Assembly (NCBI GenBank): GCA_001797815.1
Contig: MGQK01000017.1
Coordinates: forward strand, 5,728-13,032
Direction of reading: 5' to 3'
From: Deltaproteobacteria bacterium RBG_13_61_14
Lineage (GTDB): Bacteria; RBG-13-61-14
DNA length: 7,305 bases
Part shown: positions 1 to 7,305 of the stretch, one piece after another
Numbering within the stretch: position 1 is the stretch's first letter
Layout: each line of letters opens with the position of its first letter
Notes under the pieces: model-generated
Seen by the model: the letters and a program-made list of their open reading frames with translations, nothing else
Told to the model about the DNA's origin: nothing
The model's database searches: none
Position numbers and translations under genes: made by a program

Positions 1-354
1 ACTCTCCCGGACATGCTGCCGCCTACCCGCCGCATTCATCCGCCGGCGGATGAAAGCACCGAGGCCGAACTGGACCAGGCCATGGCCAAGGCCGGGCTCA
101 GGGAAGGGGCGCCGGCGGCCAAGAAACCCGCTCCGGTCGAGGGCGAAGAAGAGCTCGAAGACATGCTGGACAACATCCTGGAAGAACAGGAGCCGCCCCC
201 GGCCAAACCCGCAACCGCGACCGTCGCGAAAAAATCCCCTGCTCCGGCGGCCGCTCCGGCCAAGGCCGCGCCCAAAGCGGCGCCCAAAAAAGCCCCGGCC
301 AGCGAGGACGACGAAAAAATTGACGCGCTGTTTGATGATCTGGAAGAAAAGTAA
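1..354 (+). CDS. C-terminal end of an unidentified protein (partial, 5' end outside window)
   Basis: The frame is open from base 1 and ends at TAA 352-354. The first Met is at base 13, but it has no ribosome binding site and the frame reads through it from the edge, so this is most likely the last 117 residues of a longer protein. The visible part is low in complexity: an acidic stretch (EEELEDMLDNILEEQ), an Ala/Pro/Lys-rich linker of about 45 residues, and an acidic end (DDEKIDALFDDLEEK). The two acidic stretches resemble each other (hydrophobic-Asp-x-Leu-x-Asp-x-Leu-Glu-Glu) and could be paired amphipathic helices or docking peptides on a flexible tether. The end recalls the EIDALL/F peptides of FliM-type chemotaxis proteins, but that is only a resemblance. 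No catalytic or membrane domain is visible and I do not recognise the family. A similar Ala/Pro/Lys linker occurs in the ATPase at 2543. Confidence 0.7.
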   Translation, partial: TLPDMLPPTRRIHPPADESTEAELDQAMAKAGLREGAPAAKKPAPVEGEEELEDMLDNILEEQEPPPAKPATATVAKKSPAPAAAPAKAAPKAAPKKAPASEDDEKIDALFDDLEEK

Positions 355-362
355 CCCATATT

Positions 363-782
363 GGGGTCAGGTCCTGACAATTCACAATTTAAAGAATCTC
401 CAACCACGTTCGTTGGCGAAACCGTGTTTCTGAAAAAGGCAAGCTGAGAATTGCCCAGGCCGAAGAAAGAGGTAGTGCTCTGTCAAGGCAAATTTGCGAA
501 TTGGGAATGTAGGGGCGCGGCTTGCGGCTCGACTGAGCTCGCCGAAGTCCGTGCCCAGGATCAGGGCCGGCGCAAGCCCGCCCCGACTATGGATTTATCC
601 CGCATTTATCGTTTGGCAAAGCAGTAGGGTTGATCTTGGGAGATAAAGATTGAGGTCATTTTCAGGGTGGCGAGGGAAATTCCACAACCCCCTGCTTGAT
701 TCCACCGGTCAACGAAACCAGCAGTTGCGAAAGCTTCCTTAACTTTCAGAGAACAAATTGTGAATTGTCAGGACCTGACCCC
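363..782. repeat. MITE-like element bounded by a perfect 28-bp inverted repeat
   Basis: Bases 363-390 and 755-782 are exact reverse complements over 28 bp. The left copy begins GGGGTCAGGTCCTGACAATT and the right copy ends in GACCTGACCCC. Each copy is partly palindromic itself: GTCAGG-T-CCTGAC at 366-378 and GTCAGG-A-CCTGAC at 767-779. The 364 bp between them hold no convincing gene and no visible transposase motif, so the element would be non-autonomous. No clear target-site duplication flanks it. GGGGTCAGGTC-type ends are, from memory, common around IS200/REP-associated (Y1) transposases in environmental genomes; assignment to that group is inference. It starts 8 bases after the stop codon of the left gene and lies between convergent genes, where it could also act as a two-way transcription barrier. 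Confidence 0.75.
512..584. repeat. Imperfect inverted repeat / REP-like hairpin inside the 363-782 element
   Basis: GGGGCG (512-517) plus GGCTTGCG (519-526) pair with CGCAAGCC (571-578) plus CGCCCC (579-584), giving a 14-bp GC-rich stem with one bulged C at 518 and a loop of 44 bases. The loop carries ACTGAGCTCGCCGAAGTC, a type of string that recurs in bacterial intergenic repeats (recollection, not searched). It is structurally distinct from the outer 28-bp repeat and may be a separate repeat nested within it. Confidence 0.55.
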
Positions 783-849
783 GAACCCGAGCAGGGGAAG
801 GCGAGGAAGGGGCGGATCTCCGCTGGCTCGCTCAGGCAGCTACCAGGGT

Positions 850-868
850 CCGTCCACGGTCAGGACGG
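850..868. other. Short hairpin over the HEPN stop codon
   Basis: CCGTCC (850-855) and GGACGG (863-868) form a 6-bp stem with a 7-base loop that contains the stop codon of the HEPN gene (complement of 860-862). No U-tract follows on the minus strand, so it is not a standard intrinsic terminator. It might stabilise the 3' end of the mRNA, but could be chance. Confidence 0.3.
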
Positions 869-1249
869 TTCGGCATTTTCCAGGAAACTCTTAACCCGCT
901 GGTAAAACCTCTGGGCCTTCTCCAAAATCTGTTCGGCCTTTTCCCGGGTCGGTTCTATTCCCGCCTCATAATCGGCCTTTTGTCTTTCCTTAAAAGCTTG
1001 GATAAAGGAAGCATGCAGTTCCTCAGGCAACTGCCCGGTCTTAATGAATTCCTTGCCGAAGGCGCTGATGACCGCGGAATGCTTGGCAAAGGCGAGGTTC
1101 CGCGACAAGAGCAGCGCTTCGGCGCAATACAGCATGGCATAGTAAGCCCGAGAAACGGCAAACTCCGGGTAGTCGGTATTCAGCAGCTCTTCCGCGGCCC
1201 CGAGGCTCCGGTCCGGTTTTGCCAACAGTTCCCGGACATCATCTCTCAA
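860..1249 (-). CDS. HEPN-domain protein (UPF0332 / HepT-like), probable toxin of a toxin-antitoxin pair
   Basis: This 129-residue, all-helical protein has the UPF0332-type HEPN signature: SRAYYAMLY at residues 33-41, R50-x6-H57 (RNLAFAKH), GKEFIKTG at 65-72 and RQKADYE at 89-95. Rx4-6H is the RNase active-site motif of HEPN proteins, so it may cleave RNA, with the adjacent nucleotidyltransferase as antitoxin. Unlike the best-studied HepT proteins there is no RX4HXY tyrosine after the His (KHSAV here), so inhibition by AMPylation at that site is not expected. The start is TTG at 1249-1247; it overlaps the upstream TGA stop as TTGA, and a purine-rich GGAAGG lies about 8 bases before it, which suggests translational coupling. 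No in-frame ATG occurs before residue 39, inside the conserved motif. Parts of this gene are AT-richer than the neighbours. Family assignment is firm; toxin activity is inferred. Confidence 0.88.
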   Translation of the reverse strand: MRDDVRELLAKPDRSLGAAEELLNTDYPEFAVSRAYYAMLYCAEALLLSRNLAFAKHSAVISAFGKEFIKTGQLPEELHASFIQAFKERQKADYEAGIEPTREKAEQILEKAQRFYQRVKSFLENAEPS

Positions 1250-1566
1250 ACGCTGATCCCTTCCTTCTTCACGTTTTGGATCAGGGTAGAGGATCTTTTC
1301 GCAAAGTCCTCCGCTAAATAGTCAATACAGACCAGGACCGTATCATATTGCAGCGACAGCCTGGCCGCGATTTCATTCACCTGGCTCTCTTCGTCTGAGG
1401 CCAGCGGTGAGTTTAGGAGCAAGAGGCAGTCTACGTCGGAGTCCGGTGAATCGTCGCCCCGGGCGTAGGAACCAAACAGCTTTAAATCTACAAATTTGCC
1501 CTTGAGGGTGGCTTGCAGCTCCGCCTTCAGTTGTTTAAGAATGGTCTGGAGAAGATTCTGATTCAT
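1246..1566 (-). CDS. Minimal nucleotidyltransferase (MntA-like), probable antitoxin partner of the HEPN protein
   Basis: This is a small DNA-polymerase-beta-fold nucleotidyltransferase. From the start chosen here it has 106 residues. GSYARGDDSPDSDVD (32-46) is an exact GSX10DXD motif, with metal-binding D44 and D46; D75 or D82 could supply the third acidic residue. The end, TLIQNVKKEGISV, matches the usual tail of HEPN-partner nucleotidyltransferases. In characterised MntA-HepT pairs this protein AMPylates the HEPN toxin and silences it. The frame is open to another ATG at 1629, directly after the SDR stop codon, which would give 127 residues. I prefer ATG 1566-1564 because it gives the normal family length, the extra 21 residues look unconserved, and an AAGAG lies 5 bases before it. 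Its TGA stop overlaps the start of the HEPN gene. Confidence 0.87.
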   Translation of the reverse strand: MNQNLLQTILKQLKAELQATLKGKFVDLKLFGSYARGDDSPDSDVDCLLLLNSPLASDEESQVNEIAARLSLQYDTVLVCIDYLAEDFAKRSSTLIQNVKKEGISV

Positions 1567-1615
1567 CGCAACTCTTGTCCCGGTTTTTTCCCCGGCTTGA
1601 CGCGGATCCAACTTG

Positions 1616-1644
1616 AGATTACCCGACATTCATGGGATTAGCAA
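1616..1644 (-). promoter_or_regulatory. Possible internal promoter for the nucleotidyltransferase-HEPN pair
   Basis: On the minus strand, TTGCTA (1644-1639) and TAATCT (1621-1616) are 17 bases apart and overlap the end of the SDR gene. Transcription would begin near 1609, about 43 bases before ATG 1566, and would exclude the alternative ATG at 1629. The match to consensus is weak (4 of 6 and 3 of 6), so this is only a candidate. Confidence 0.25.
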
Positions 1645-2391
1645 GCCTCCGTCAATCGGCACCACCGCCCCGGTCATGAAGGCGGCATGGTCGGAGCAGA
1701 GGAAAGCGACGAGCGGGGCCACTTCCTCCGGCTCGCCCAGCCGGCGGAGCGGGATGTTTTTCAAGTAGCGGTCGAGCTTGTCCTGGTCGGCGAGCAGGTG
1801 CGCGATCAGCTCGGTGCGGATCCAGCCCGGCGCCACCGCGTTGACGGTGATGTTATAGCGCGCCCATTCGATGGCCATGGCCCGGGTGAAGTGGGCCACT
1901 GCGGCCTTGCTCGCGTGGTAAACGGCCTGGTTGGCCGCGGCCACGAAAGCGCCGACCGAGGCGGTGTTGACGATGCGGCCGAACTTCTGGCCGATCAGGT
2001 GCGGACCCACGGCCTTGGTGAAGAGGAACATGCTCTTGAGGTTGGTGTCCATCACCCGGTCGTAGTCGGTCTCGGAGGTCTCGAGCAGCGGCTTGGCCAG
2101 CTCCATGCCGGCGTTGTTGATGAGGAGGTGCAGCCCGCCCAGTTCCTGAAGCGTCAACTCCACCACCCGGGCCACGGACTCGGCCGAGGTCGCGTCCGCG
2201 GCCGCGGTCAGCGCCGTCCCTTCTTTCTCCCGGATCCGCTTGGCGGTCTCCTGGAGCTGGCTCTCGGTCCGCGCGGTCACGCACACCGCGGCCCCCGCCT
2301 CGGCGAGCGCCAAAGCAATGGCCCGGCCCATGCCCCGGCCGGCGCCGGTCACGATGGCGACCTTGTCCGATAAATCAATCGCGATTCCCAT
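1630..2391 (-). CDS. Short-chain dehydrogenase/reductase (classical SDR, FabG-like)
   Basis: This 253-residue cytosolic NAD(P)-dependent oxidoreductase is a complete classical SDR. It has a TGAGRGMG nucleotide-binding loop (15-22), D66 at the adenine pocket, NNAG (92-95), the catalytic tetrad N117-S145-Y158-K162 (YHASK), and the late PGWIRTEL and IDGG segments. R41 after the second strand suggests NADP(H) rather than NAD(H). The overall pattern resembles FabG, gluconate 5-dehydrogenase and glucose dehydrogenase-type SDRs; the substrate cannot be read from sequence. The ATG at 2391-2389 has GAGG six bases upstream and a good promoter behind that (2423-2451). The stop codon lies 63 bases before the preferred start of the nucleotidyltransferase gene, so the three minus-strand genes may form one transcript. 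Confidence 0.93.
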   Translation of the reverse strand: MGIAIDLSDKVAIVTGAGRGMGRAIALALAEAGAAVCVTARTESQLQETAKRIREKEGTALTAAADATSAESVARVVELTLQELGGLHLLINNAGMELAKPLLETSETDYDRVMDTNLKSMFLFTKAVGPHLIGQKFGRIVNTASVGAFVAAANQAVYHASKAAVAHFTRAMAIEWARYNITVNAVAPGWIRTELIAHLLADQDKLDRYLKNIPLRRLGEPEEVAPLVAFLCSDHAAFMTGAVVPIDGGLLIP

Positions 2392-2422
2392 TCACGACCT
2401 CATCCTTTAAAAAGCCGGTCTC

Positions 2423-2451
2423 ATGTTAAGCCGAGCAGATGGTGAAGTCAA
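2423..2451 (-). promoter_or_regulatory. Sigma-70-like promoter of the SDR gene
   Basis: On the minus strand, TTGACT (2451-2446) and TAACAT (2428-2423) are separated by exactly 17 bases. The predicted start near 2416 leaves a leader of about 25 bases that contains the AGGATGAGG ribosome binding region at 2406-2398. It is divergent from the pilB promoter. Confidence 0.6.
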
Positions 2452-2505
2452 TCCAGATAGCCGGGGAATGTCCTTCCGTCGGCTGGCCCTTGGATCGTGC
2501 GAAGC

Positions 2506-2534
2506 TTGACGGAACCGAGGGCCGGAGATAGAAT
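2506..2534 (+). promoter_or_regulatory. Sigma-70-like promoter of the pilB-type ATPase gene, predicting a leaderless mRNA
   Basis: TTGACG (2506-2511) and TAGAAT (2529-2534) are 17 bases apart, 5 of 6 matches to each consensus box. Transcription would be expected to start near 2541, only about two bases before the ATG at 2543. The only purine-rich stretch, GGAG at 2524-2527, lies 15 bases from the ATG, too far for a good Shine-Dalgarno contact, and would not be in the transcript. Confidence 0.55.
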
Positions 2535-2542
2535 AACAACTA

Positions 2543-5305
<2,763 letters not shown>

Positions 5306-5319
5306 CTTCCCGCTCTCAG

Positions 5320-5363
5320 GGAGCCGAGCGGAGAGGGCTCCGTTCGGGGAAACGGTCGGCTCC
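5320..5363 (+). terminator. Branched GC-rich stem after pilB, possible terminator
   Basis: GGAGCCGA (5320-5327) pairs with TCGGCTCC (5356-5363) and encloses two smaller stems: CGGAG/CTCCG (5329-5342) and CGTT/AACG (5341-5354), which compete at their shared bases. It begins 14 bases after the pilB stop codon. Only TTT follows (5364-5366), so intrinsic termination would be weak; mRNA 3'-end protection is an alternative. Confidence 0.4.
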
Positions 5364-5379
5364 TTTCGGGATCGGGGAG

Positions 5380-5396
5380 GCCCCGCCGGCCGGGGC
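5380..5396. other. Second GC-rich hairpin downstream of pilB
   Basis: GCCCCG (5380-5385) and CGGGGC (5391-5396) form a 6-bp all-GC stem with a 5-base loop. No T-tract follows. It may add to the pilB 3' structure. The stretch from 5397 to 5476 shows nothing else I can identify. Confidence 0.35.
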
Positions 5397-5476
5397 AGGT
5401 CAAGGGAACGATAGTCGCTTACGGCTGAAGTTGTTGCCAAAGTGGTCATGATTTTATGCCGGAATGAAAGAAGGGG

Positions 5477-5680
5477 TTTCACGCCAAGGCGCTAAGCCGC
5501 GAAAGTGAGGAGAAAGAGGGAAGCAGCCGACGCCAAGAAATTTAAGCCGCCCAGGGTTGTTCCTTTGCGACTTGGCTTCTTGGCGGCGCAGCGGGGCAAA
5601 GAGCAAAGCCAGAGGAAGCCGGCGCCGGCCACTGGATGGGCAAGCTTGAGCCCTTGGCGTCTTTGCGCTTTTGCGTGAAA
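5477..5680. repeat. 204-bp intergenic inverted repeat of the 'CACGCAAAGGCGC' type
   Basis: The ends are imperfect inverted repeats: TTTCACGCCAAGGCGC starts at 5477, and the complement of 5680-5653 reads TTTCACGCAAAAGCGC, matching over about 28 bases with some five or six mismatches. Inside are a perfect 9-bp inverted repeat (CGCCAAGAA 5531-5539 / TTCTTGGCG 5577-5585) and a 12-bp palindrome GCCGGCGCCGGC (5618-5629). This family, which translates spuriously as 'HAKAQRR', is scattered between genes in many bacterial genomes (established observation, from memory). No real protein is encoded. It ends 49 bases before rlmB and could form a large cruciform or RNA stem. Confidence 0.65.
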
Positions 5681-5694
5681 TCTTCCCCCTTTTG

Positions 5695-5722
5695 TTTGGT
5701 TCCGGCTCGGCCGGGTTAGGAT
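5695..5722 (+). promoter_or_regulatory. Weak candidate promoter of rlmB
   Basis: TTTGGT (5695-5700) and TAGGAT (5717-5722) are 16 bases apart. The -10-like TAGGAT also contains AGGA (5718-5721), which sits 8 bases before the ATG and could instead be the ribosome binding site. The two readings exclude each other: if it is the -10 box, the mRNA would be leaderless. Confidence 0.25.
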
Positions 5723-5729
5723 AAACGGC

Positions 5730-6506
5730 ATGGAGGTCTGGATCTACGGGGTGCGGCCGGTGGAAGAGCTCTTGCGCCGCCGGCCCCATCAGGTGGCCGA
5801 GGTCTGGCTGGCCCGCCAGGATGAGGTCCAGCGCCGGATCCGCCGGCAAGCAGAGGCTTCGGGCATCCGCTGCCGAGTCTGCCGGCCGGAGGAAATTGCC
5901 AAGCGAGCCCAAAGCTCGGCCCACCAGAGCATCGCCGCCCGTGCGCCGCTCCCCGAATACCTGGACTGGCAGGGGCTGCTCACCAAGCTCCGCAAAGCCC
6001 AGGCCGTTTCGCTCCTCGTCCTCGACTGCATCCAGGACCCGCAAAACCTGGGGGCCTTGCTGCGGGTGGCGGACGGCGTCGGCGCCCGGGCCGTGGTTAT
6101 TCCCCAAGACCGCGCCGCCGGCTTCAGCCCCGCGGTGCTCTCGGCCTCGGCCGGGGCCGGGGAGTGGGTCCCGCTGGTCCAGGTGAAGAACTTGCGGCGG
6201 GCGCTTGAGGAGTTGAAGCAGGAAGGCTTCTGGGTGGTCGCGGCCGATCCCGGAGGCGAGCGGGACTTCCAGGAAGTGGACTATCCGGCCCGGACCGCGC
6301 TGGTCATCGGTTCCGAGGGCGAGGGCATCCGGCCCTTGGTGCTCCGGGCGTGTGACCAGCGGGTGCGGATTCCGCTCCGGGGCAAGGTGATGAGCCTCAA
6401 TGCAGCGGTGGCCGCGGGGGTGGTGTTATTCGAGGTTGTGCGCCAGGCCCAAGCCCGGGAAAAGGGGCCGGACCACCGAAAAGGGACAAAGACGCCGGCT
6501 CCATAA
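5730..6506 (+). CDS. rlmB: 23S rRNA (guanosine-2'-O-)-methyltransferase RlmB (SpoU/TrmH family)
   Basis: This 258-residue SPOUT-class enzyme transfers methyl from S-adenosylmethionine to a ribose 2'-OH in 23S rRNA (G2251 in E. coli). The N-terminus (WIYGVRPVEELLRRRP, 4-19) matches the start of the RlmB substrate-binding domain, ending in AHQSIAAR (64-71). The catalytic knot domain has all three family motifs: motif 1 LDCIQDPQNLGALLRVAD (98-115) with N106 and the conserved R112; motif 2 ALVIGSEGEGIRPL (190-203) with E196; motif 3 IPLRGKVMSLNAAVAAG (214-230) with S222, L223 and N224. Length is close to E. coli RlmB (243), with a slightly longer basic tail. The ATG start aligns with the family start. 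It stands alone, with its own possible promoter after the 5477-5680 repeat; another gene's promoter begins seven bases after the stop. A related tRNA/rRNA SpoU enzyme is less likely. Confidence 0.93.
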   Translation: MEVWIYGVRPVEELLRRRPHQVAEVWLARQDEVQRRIRRQAEASGIRCRVCRPEEIAKRAQSSAHQSIAARAPLPEYLDWQGLLTKLRKAQAVSLLVLDCIQDPQNLGALLRVADGVGARAVVIPQDRAAGFSPAVLSASAGAGEWVPLVQVKNLRRALEELKQEGFWVVAADPGGERDFQEVDYPARTALVIGSEGEGIRPLVLRACDQRVRIPLRGKVMSLNAAVAAGVVLFEVVRQAQAREKGPDHRKGTKTPAP

Positions 6507-6512
6507 TTTCAC

Positions 6513-6542
6513 TTGACATCCGGCCCGGCTCTGGCCTATCTT
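6513..6542 (+). promoter_or_regulatory. Strong sigma-70-like promoter of the HSD17B4-like SDR gene
   Basis: A perfect TTGACA (6513-6518) is followed after 18 bases by TATCTT (6537-6542; 17 bases if CTATCT is used). Transcription would start near 6549, giving a leader of about 55 bases. It begins just after the rlmB stop codon (6504-6506), with no terminator between, so rlmB transcripts may run into the next gene. Confidence 0.65.
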
Positions 6543-6590
6543 TGAGAGGCTAAACTTTTAATCCGGGGAATAATCTAAGAACCTTAAAGA

Positions 6591-6597
6591 AGGAGGT
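6591..6597 (+). promoter_or_regulatory. Consensus Shine-Dalgarno of the HSD17B4-like SDR gene
   Basis: AGGAGGT lies six bases before ATG 6604, the strongest ribosome binding site in the window. It fixes the start codon and contrasts with the pilB start, which has none. Confidence 0.85.
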
Positions 6598-6603
6598 AGT
6601 TTC

Positions 6604-7305
6604 ATGGGACTGTTGGATGGAAAAGTAGTTGCGATTACGGGCGCGGGCGCCGGCATTGGCCGGGAGGAGGCGCTGTTGGCGGCCAAGCAGGGGGCCAAGG
6701 TGGTGGTGAATGACTTGGGCGGGGCGCGGGACGGCTCCGGCGCCAGCACCAAGGTGGCCGAGCAGGTGGCCGAGGAGATCCGGAAGGGGGGCGGGGAAGC
6801 CATTGCCCATACCCTGGACATCTCGACGGCCGAGGGCGGCAGCAGCCTGATCAAGATGGGCGTGGACAAGTGGGGCCGCTTTGACGCGCTGATCAACAAC
6901 GCCGGCATTCTCCGCGACAAGATGAGCTTCAACATGACCGACGAGGAGTGGGACTCGGTGATCAAGGTGCACATGCGCGGCCACTTCATGTGCGCCCGGG
7001 CCGCGGTTTCCTATTTCCGGGAAGCGGCCAAGCAGAACAAGCTGCCCAACGGCGGGGCCATCGTCAACACCTCCAGCACCTCCGGGCTTTTGGGCAACGC
7101 CGGCCAGGTCAACTACGGCGCGGCCAAGCTCGGGATCGTGGGCATGTCCGGCGTGCTCGCGCTCGAGTTCGCCAAATACAACATCCGGATCAACGCGATC
7201 GCGCCCATGGCCCTGACCCGGCTGACCGAGGATCTGCCCATCGCCGGCATGCTCAAGGCCGCGACCCCGGCCCATATCGCGCCCCTGGTCATCTTCCTCT
7301 GCTCC
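6604..7305 (+). CDS. SDR dehydrogenase, HSD17B4 / (R)-3-hydroxyacyl-CoA dehydrogenase-like (partial, 3' end outside window)
   Basis: The first 234 residues of a short-chain dehydrogenase are present. TGAGAGIG (12-19) binds the cofactor; D37 in VVVNDLGG (33-40) favours NAD over NADP. NNAG is at 98-101, S158 in NTSS, and Y171-G-A-A-K175 is the catalytic pair. NDLGG followed by a Gly-rich insert, and VHMRGHF (122-128) with His where most SDRs have Asn, are typical of the dehydrogenase part of peroxisomal multifunctional enzyme type 2 (HSD17B4) and its bacterial relatives, which oxidise (R)-3-hydroxyacyl-CoA or related substrates. A fused or neighbouring MaoC-type hydratase would be expected downstream but lies outside the window. 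Promoter and ribosome binding site are both strong, suggesting a well-expressed first gene of an operon. Exact substrate is uncertain. Confidence 0.9.
   Translation, partial: MGLLDGKVVAITGAGAGIGREEALLAAKQGAKVVVNDLGGARDGSGASTKVAEQVAEEIRKGGGEAIAHTLDISTAEGGSSLIKMGVDKWGRFDALINNAGILRDKMSFNMTDEEWDSVIKVHMRGHFMCARAAVSYFREAAKQNKLPNGGAIVNTSSTSGLLGNAGQVNYGAAKLGIVGMSGVLALEFAKYNIRINAIAPMALTRLTEDLPIAGMLKAATPAHIAPLVIFLCS

Noticed and set aside
353-788. AACCC at 353-357 and 784-788 as a target-site duplication of the repeat element
   Set aside because: The two copies sit at different distances from the element ends (five bases and one base), and five bases can match by chance.
850-868. Intrinsic terminator for the HEPN gene
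   Set aside because: The stem is only 6 bp, contains the stop codon in its loop and lacks a U-tract on the minus strand.
696-905. Small plus-strand open frame (69 codons)
   Set aside because: It crosses the right end of the inverted-repeat element and runs into the HEPN gene on the opposite strand; no ribosome binding site or recognisable domain.
1687-2373. Plus-strand open frame opposite the SDR gene
   Set aside because: It is a compositional shadow of the SDR, which has all catalytic motifs; the shadow has none and no ribosome binding site.
5454-6107. Minus-strand open frames with a HAKAQRR-type sequence
   Set aside because: This string is the well-known false translation of the intergenic repeat at 5477-5680; the rest is antisense to rlmB.
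6550-7275. Minus-strand open frame opposite the HSD17B4-like SDR
   Set aside because: The His/Gly/Ala-rich translation is a shadow; the plus strand has a promoter, Shine-Dalgarno and full SDR motifs.

Overview
This is a high-GC bacterial chromosomal window, probably from an uncultured, Gram-negative-type lineage. Long antisense open frames, Ala/Pro/Lys-rich linkers, a PatA-N (DUF4388) domain on a pilus ATPase and two short intergenic repeat families fit Desulfobacterota/Myxococcota-like, Acidobacteriota or similar genomes. The sequence alone does not settle the phylum. No tRNA, rRNA, CRISPR array, transposase gene or prophage gene is visible.

Layout. (1) 1-354 (+): the acidic, Ala/Pro/Lys-rich C-terminal end of an unidentified protein. 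(2) 355-859: non-coding, mostly a MITE-like element (363-782) bounded by a perfect 28-bp inverted repeat, with a strong internal hairpin (512-584). (3) 860-2391 (-): an SDR oxidoreductase followed by a nucleotidyltransferase-HEPN pair of the MntA/HepT toxin-antitoxin type; the last two genes overlap in TTGA. (4) 2392-2542: a divergent promoter region with one good sigma-70-like promoter facing each way. (5) 2543-5305 (+): a 920-residue PilB/GspE-family assembly ATPase with an N-terminal PatA-N/DUF4388 domain. (6) 5306-5729: non-coding, with GC-rich hairpins after pilB and a 204-bp inverted repeat of the widespread 'CACGCAAAGGCGC' type (5477-5680). (7) 5730-6506 (+): rlmB, a 23S rRNA 2'-O-methyltransferase. 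(8) 6507-7305 (+): a clear promoter and ribosome binding site, then an HSD17B4-like SDR dehydrogenase cut by the window end.

How they fit together. The genes do not form one pathway. The SDR and the toxin-antitoxin pair are probably co-transcribed, perhaps with an internal promoter before the pair. The ATPase would power type IV pilus extension or type II secretion; its partner genes are not here. RlmB is ribosome housekeeping. The last gene is likely the first of a fatty-acid or acyl-CoA (R-hydroxyacyl) operon. I see no clearly new multi-gene system. The points most worth a second look are the PatA-N/PilB fusion, the predicted leaderless start of that gene, and the 28-bp inverted-repeat element.
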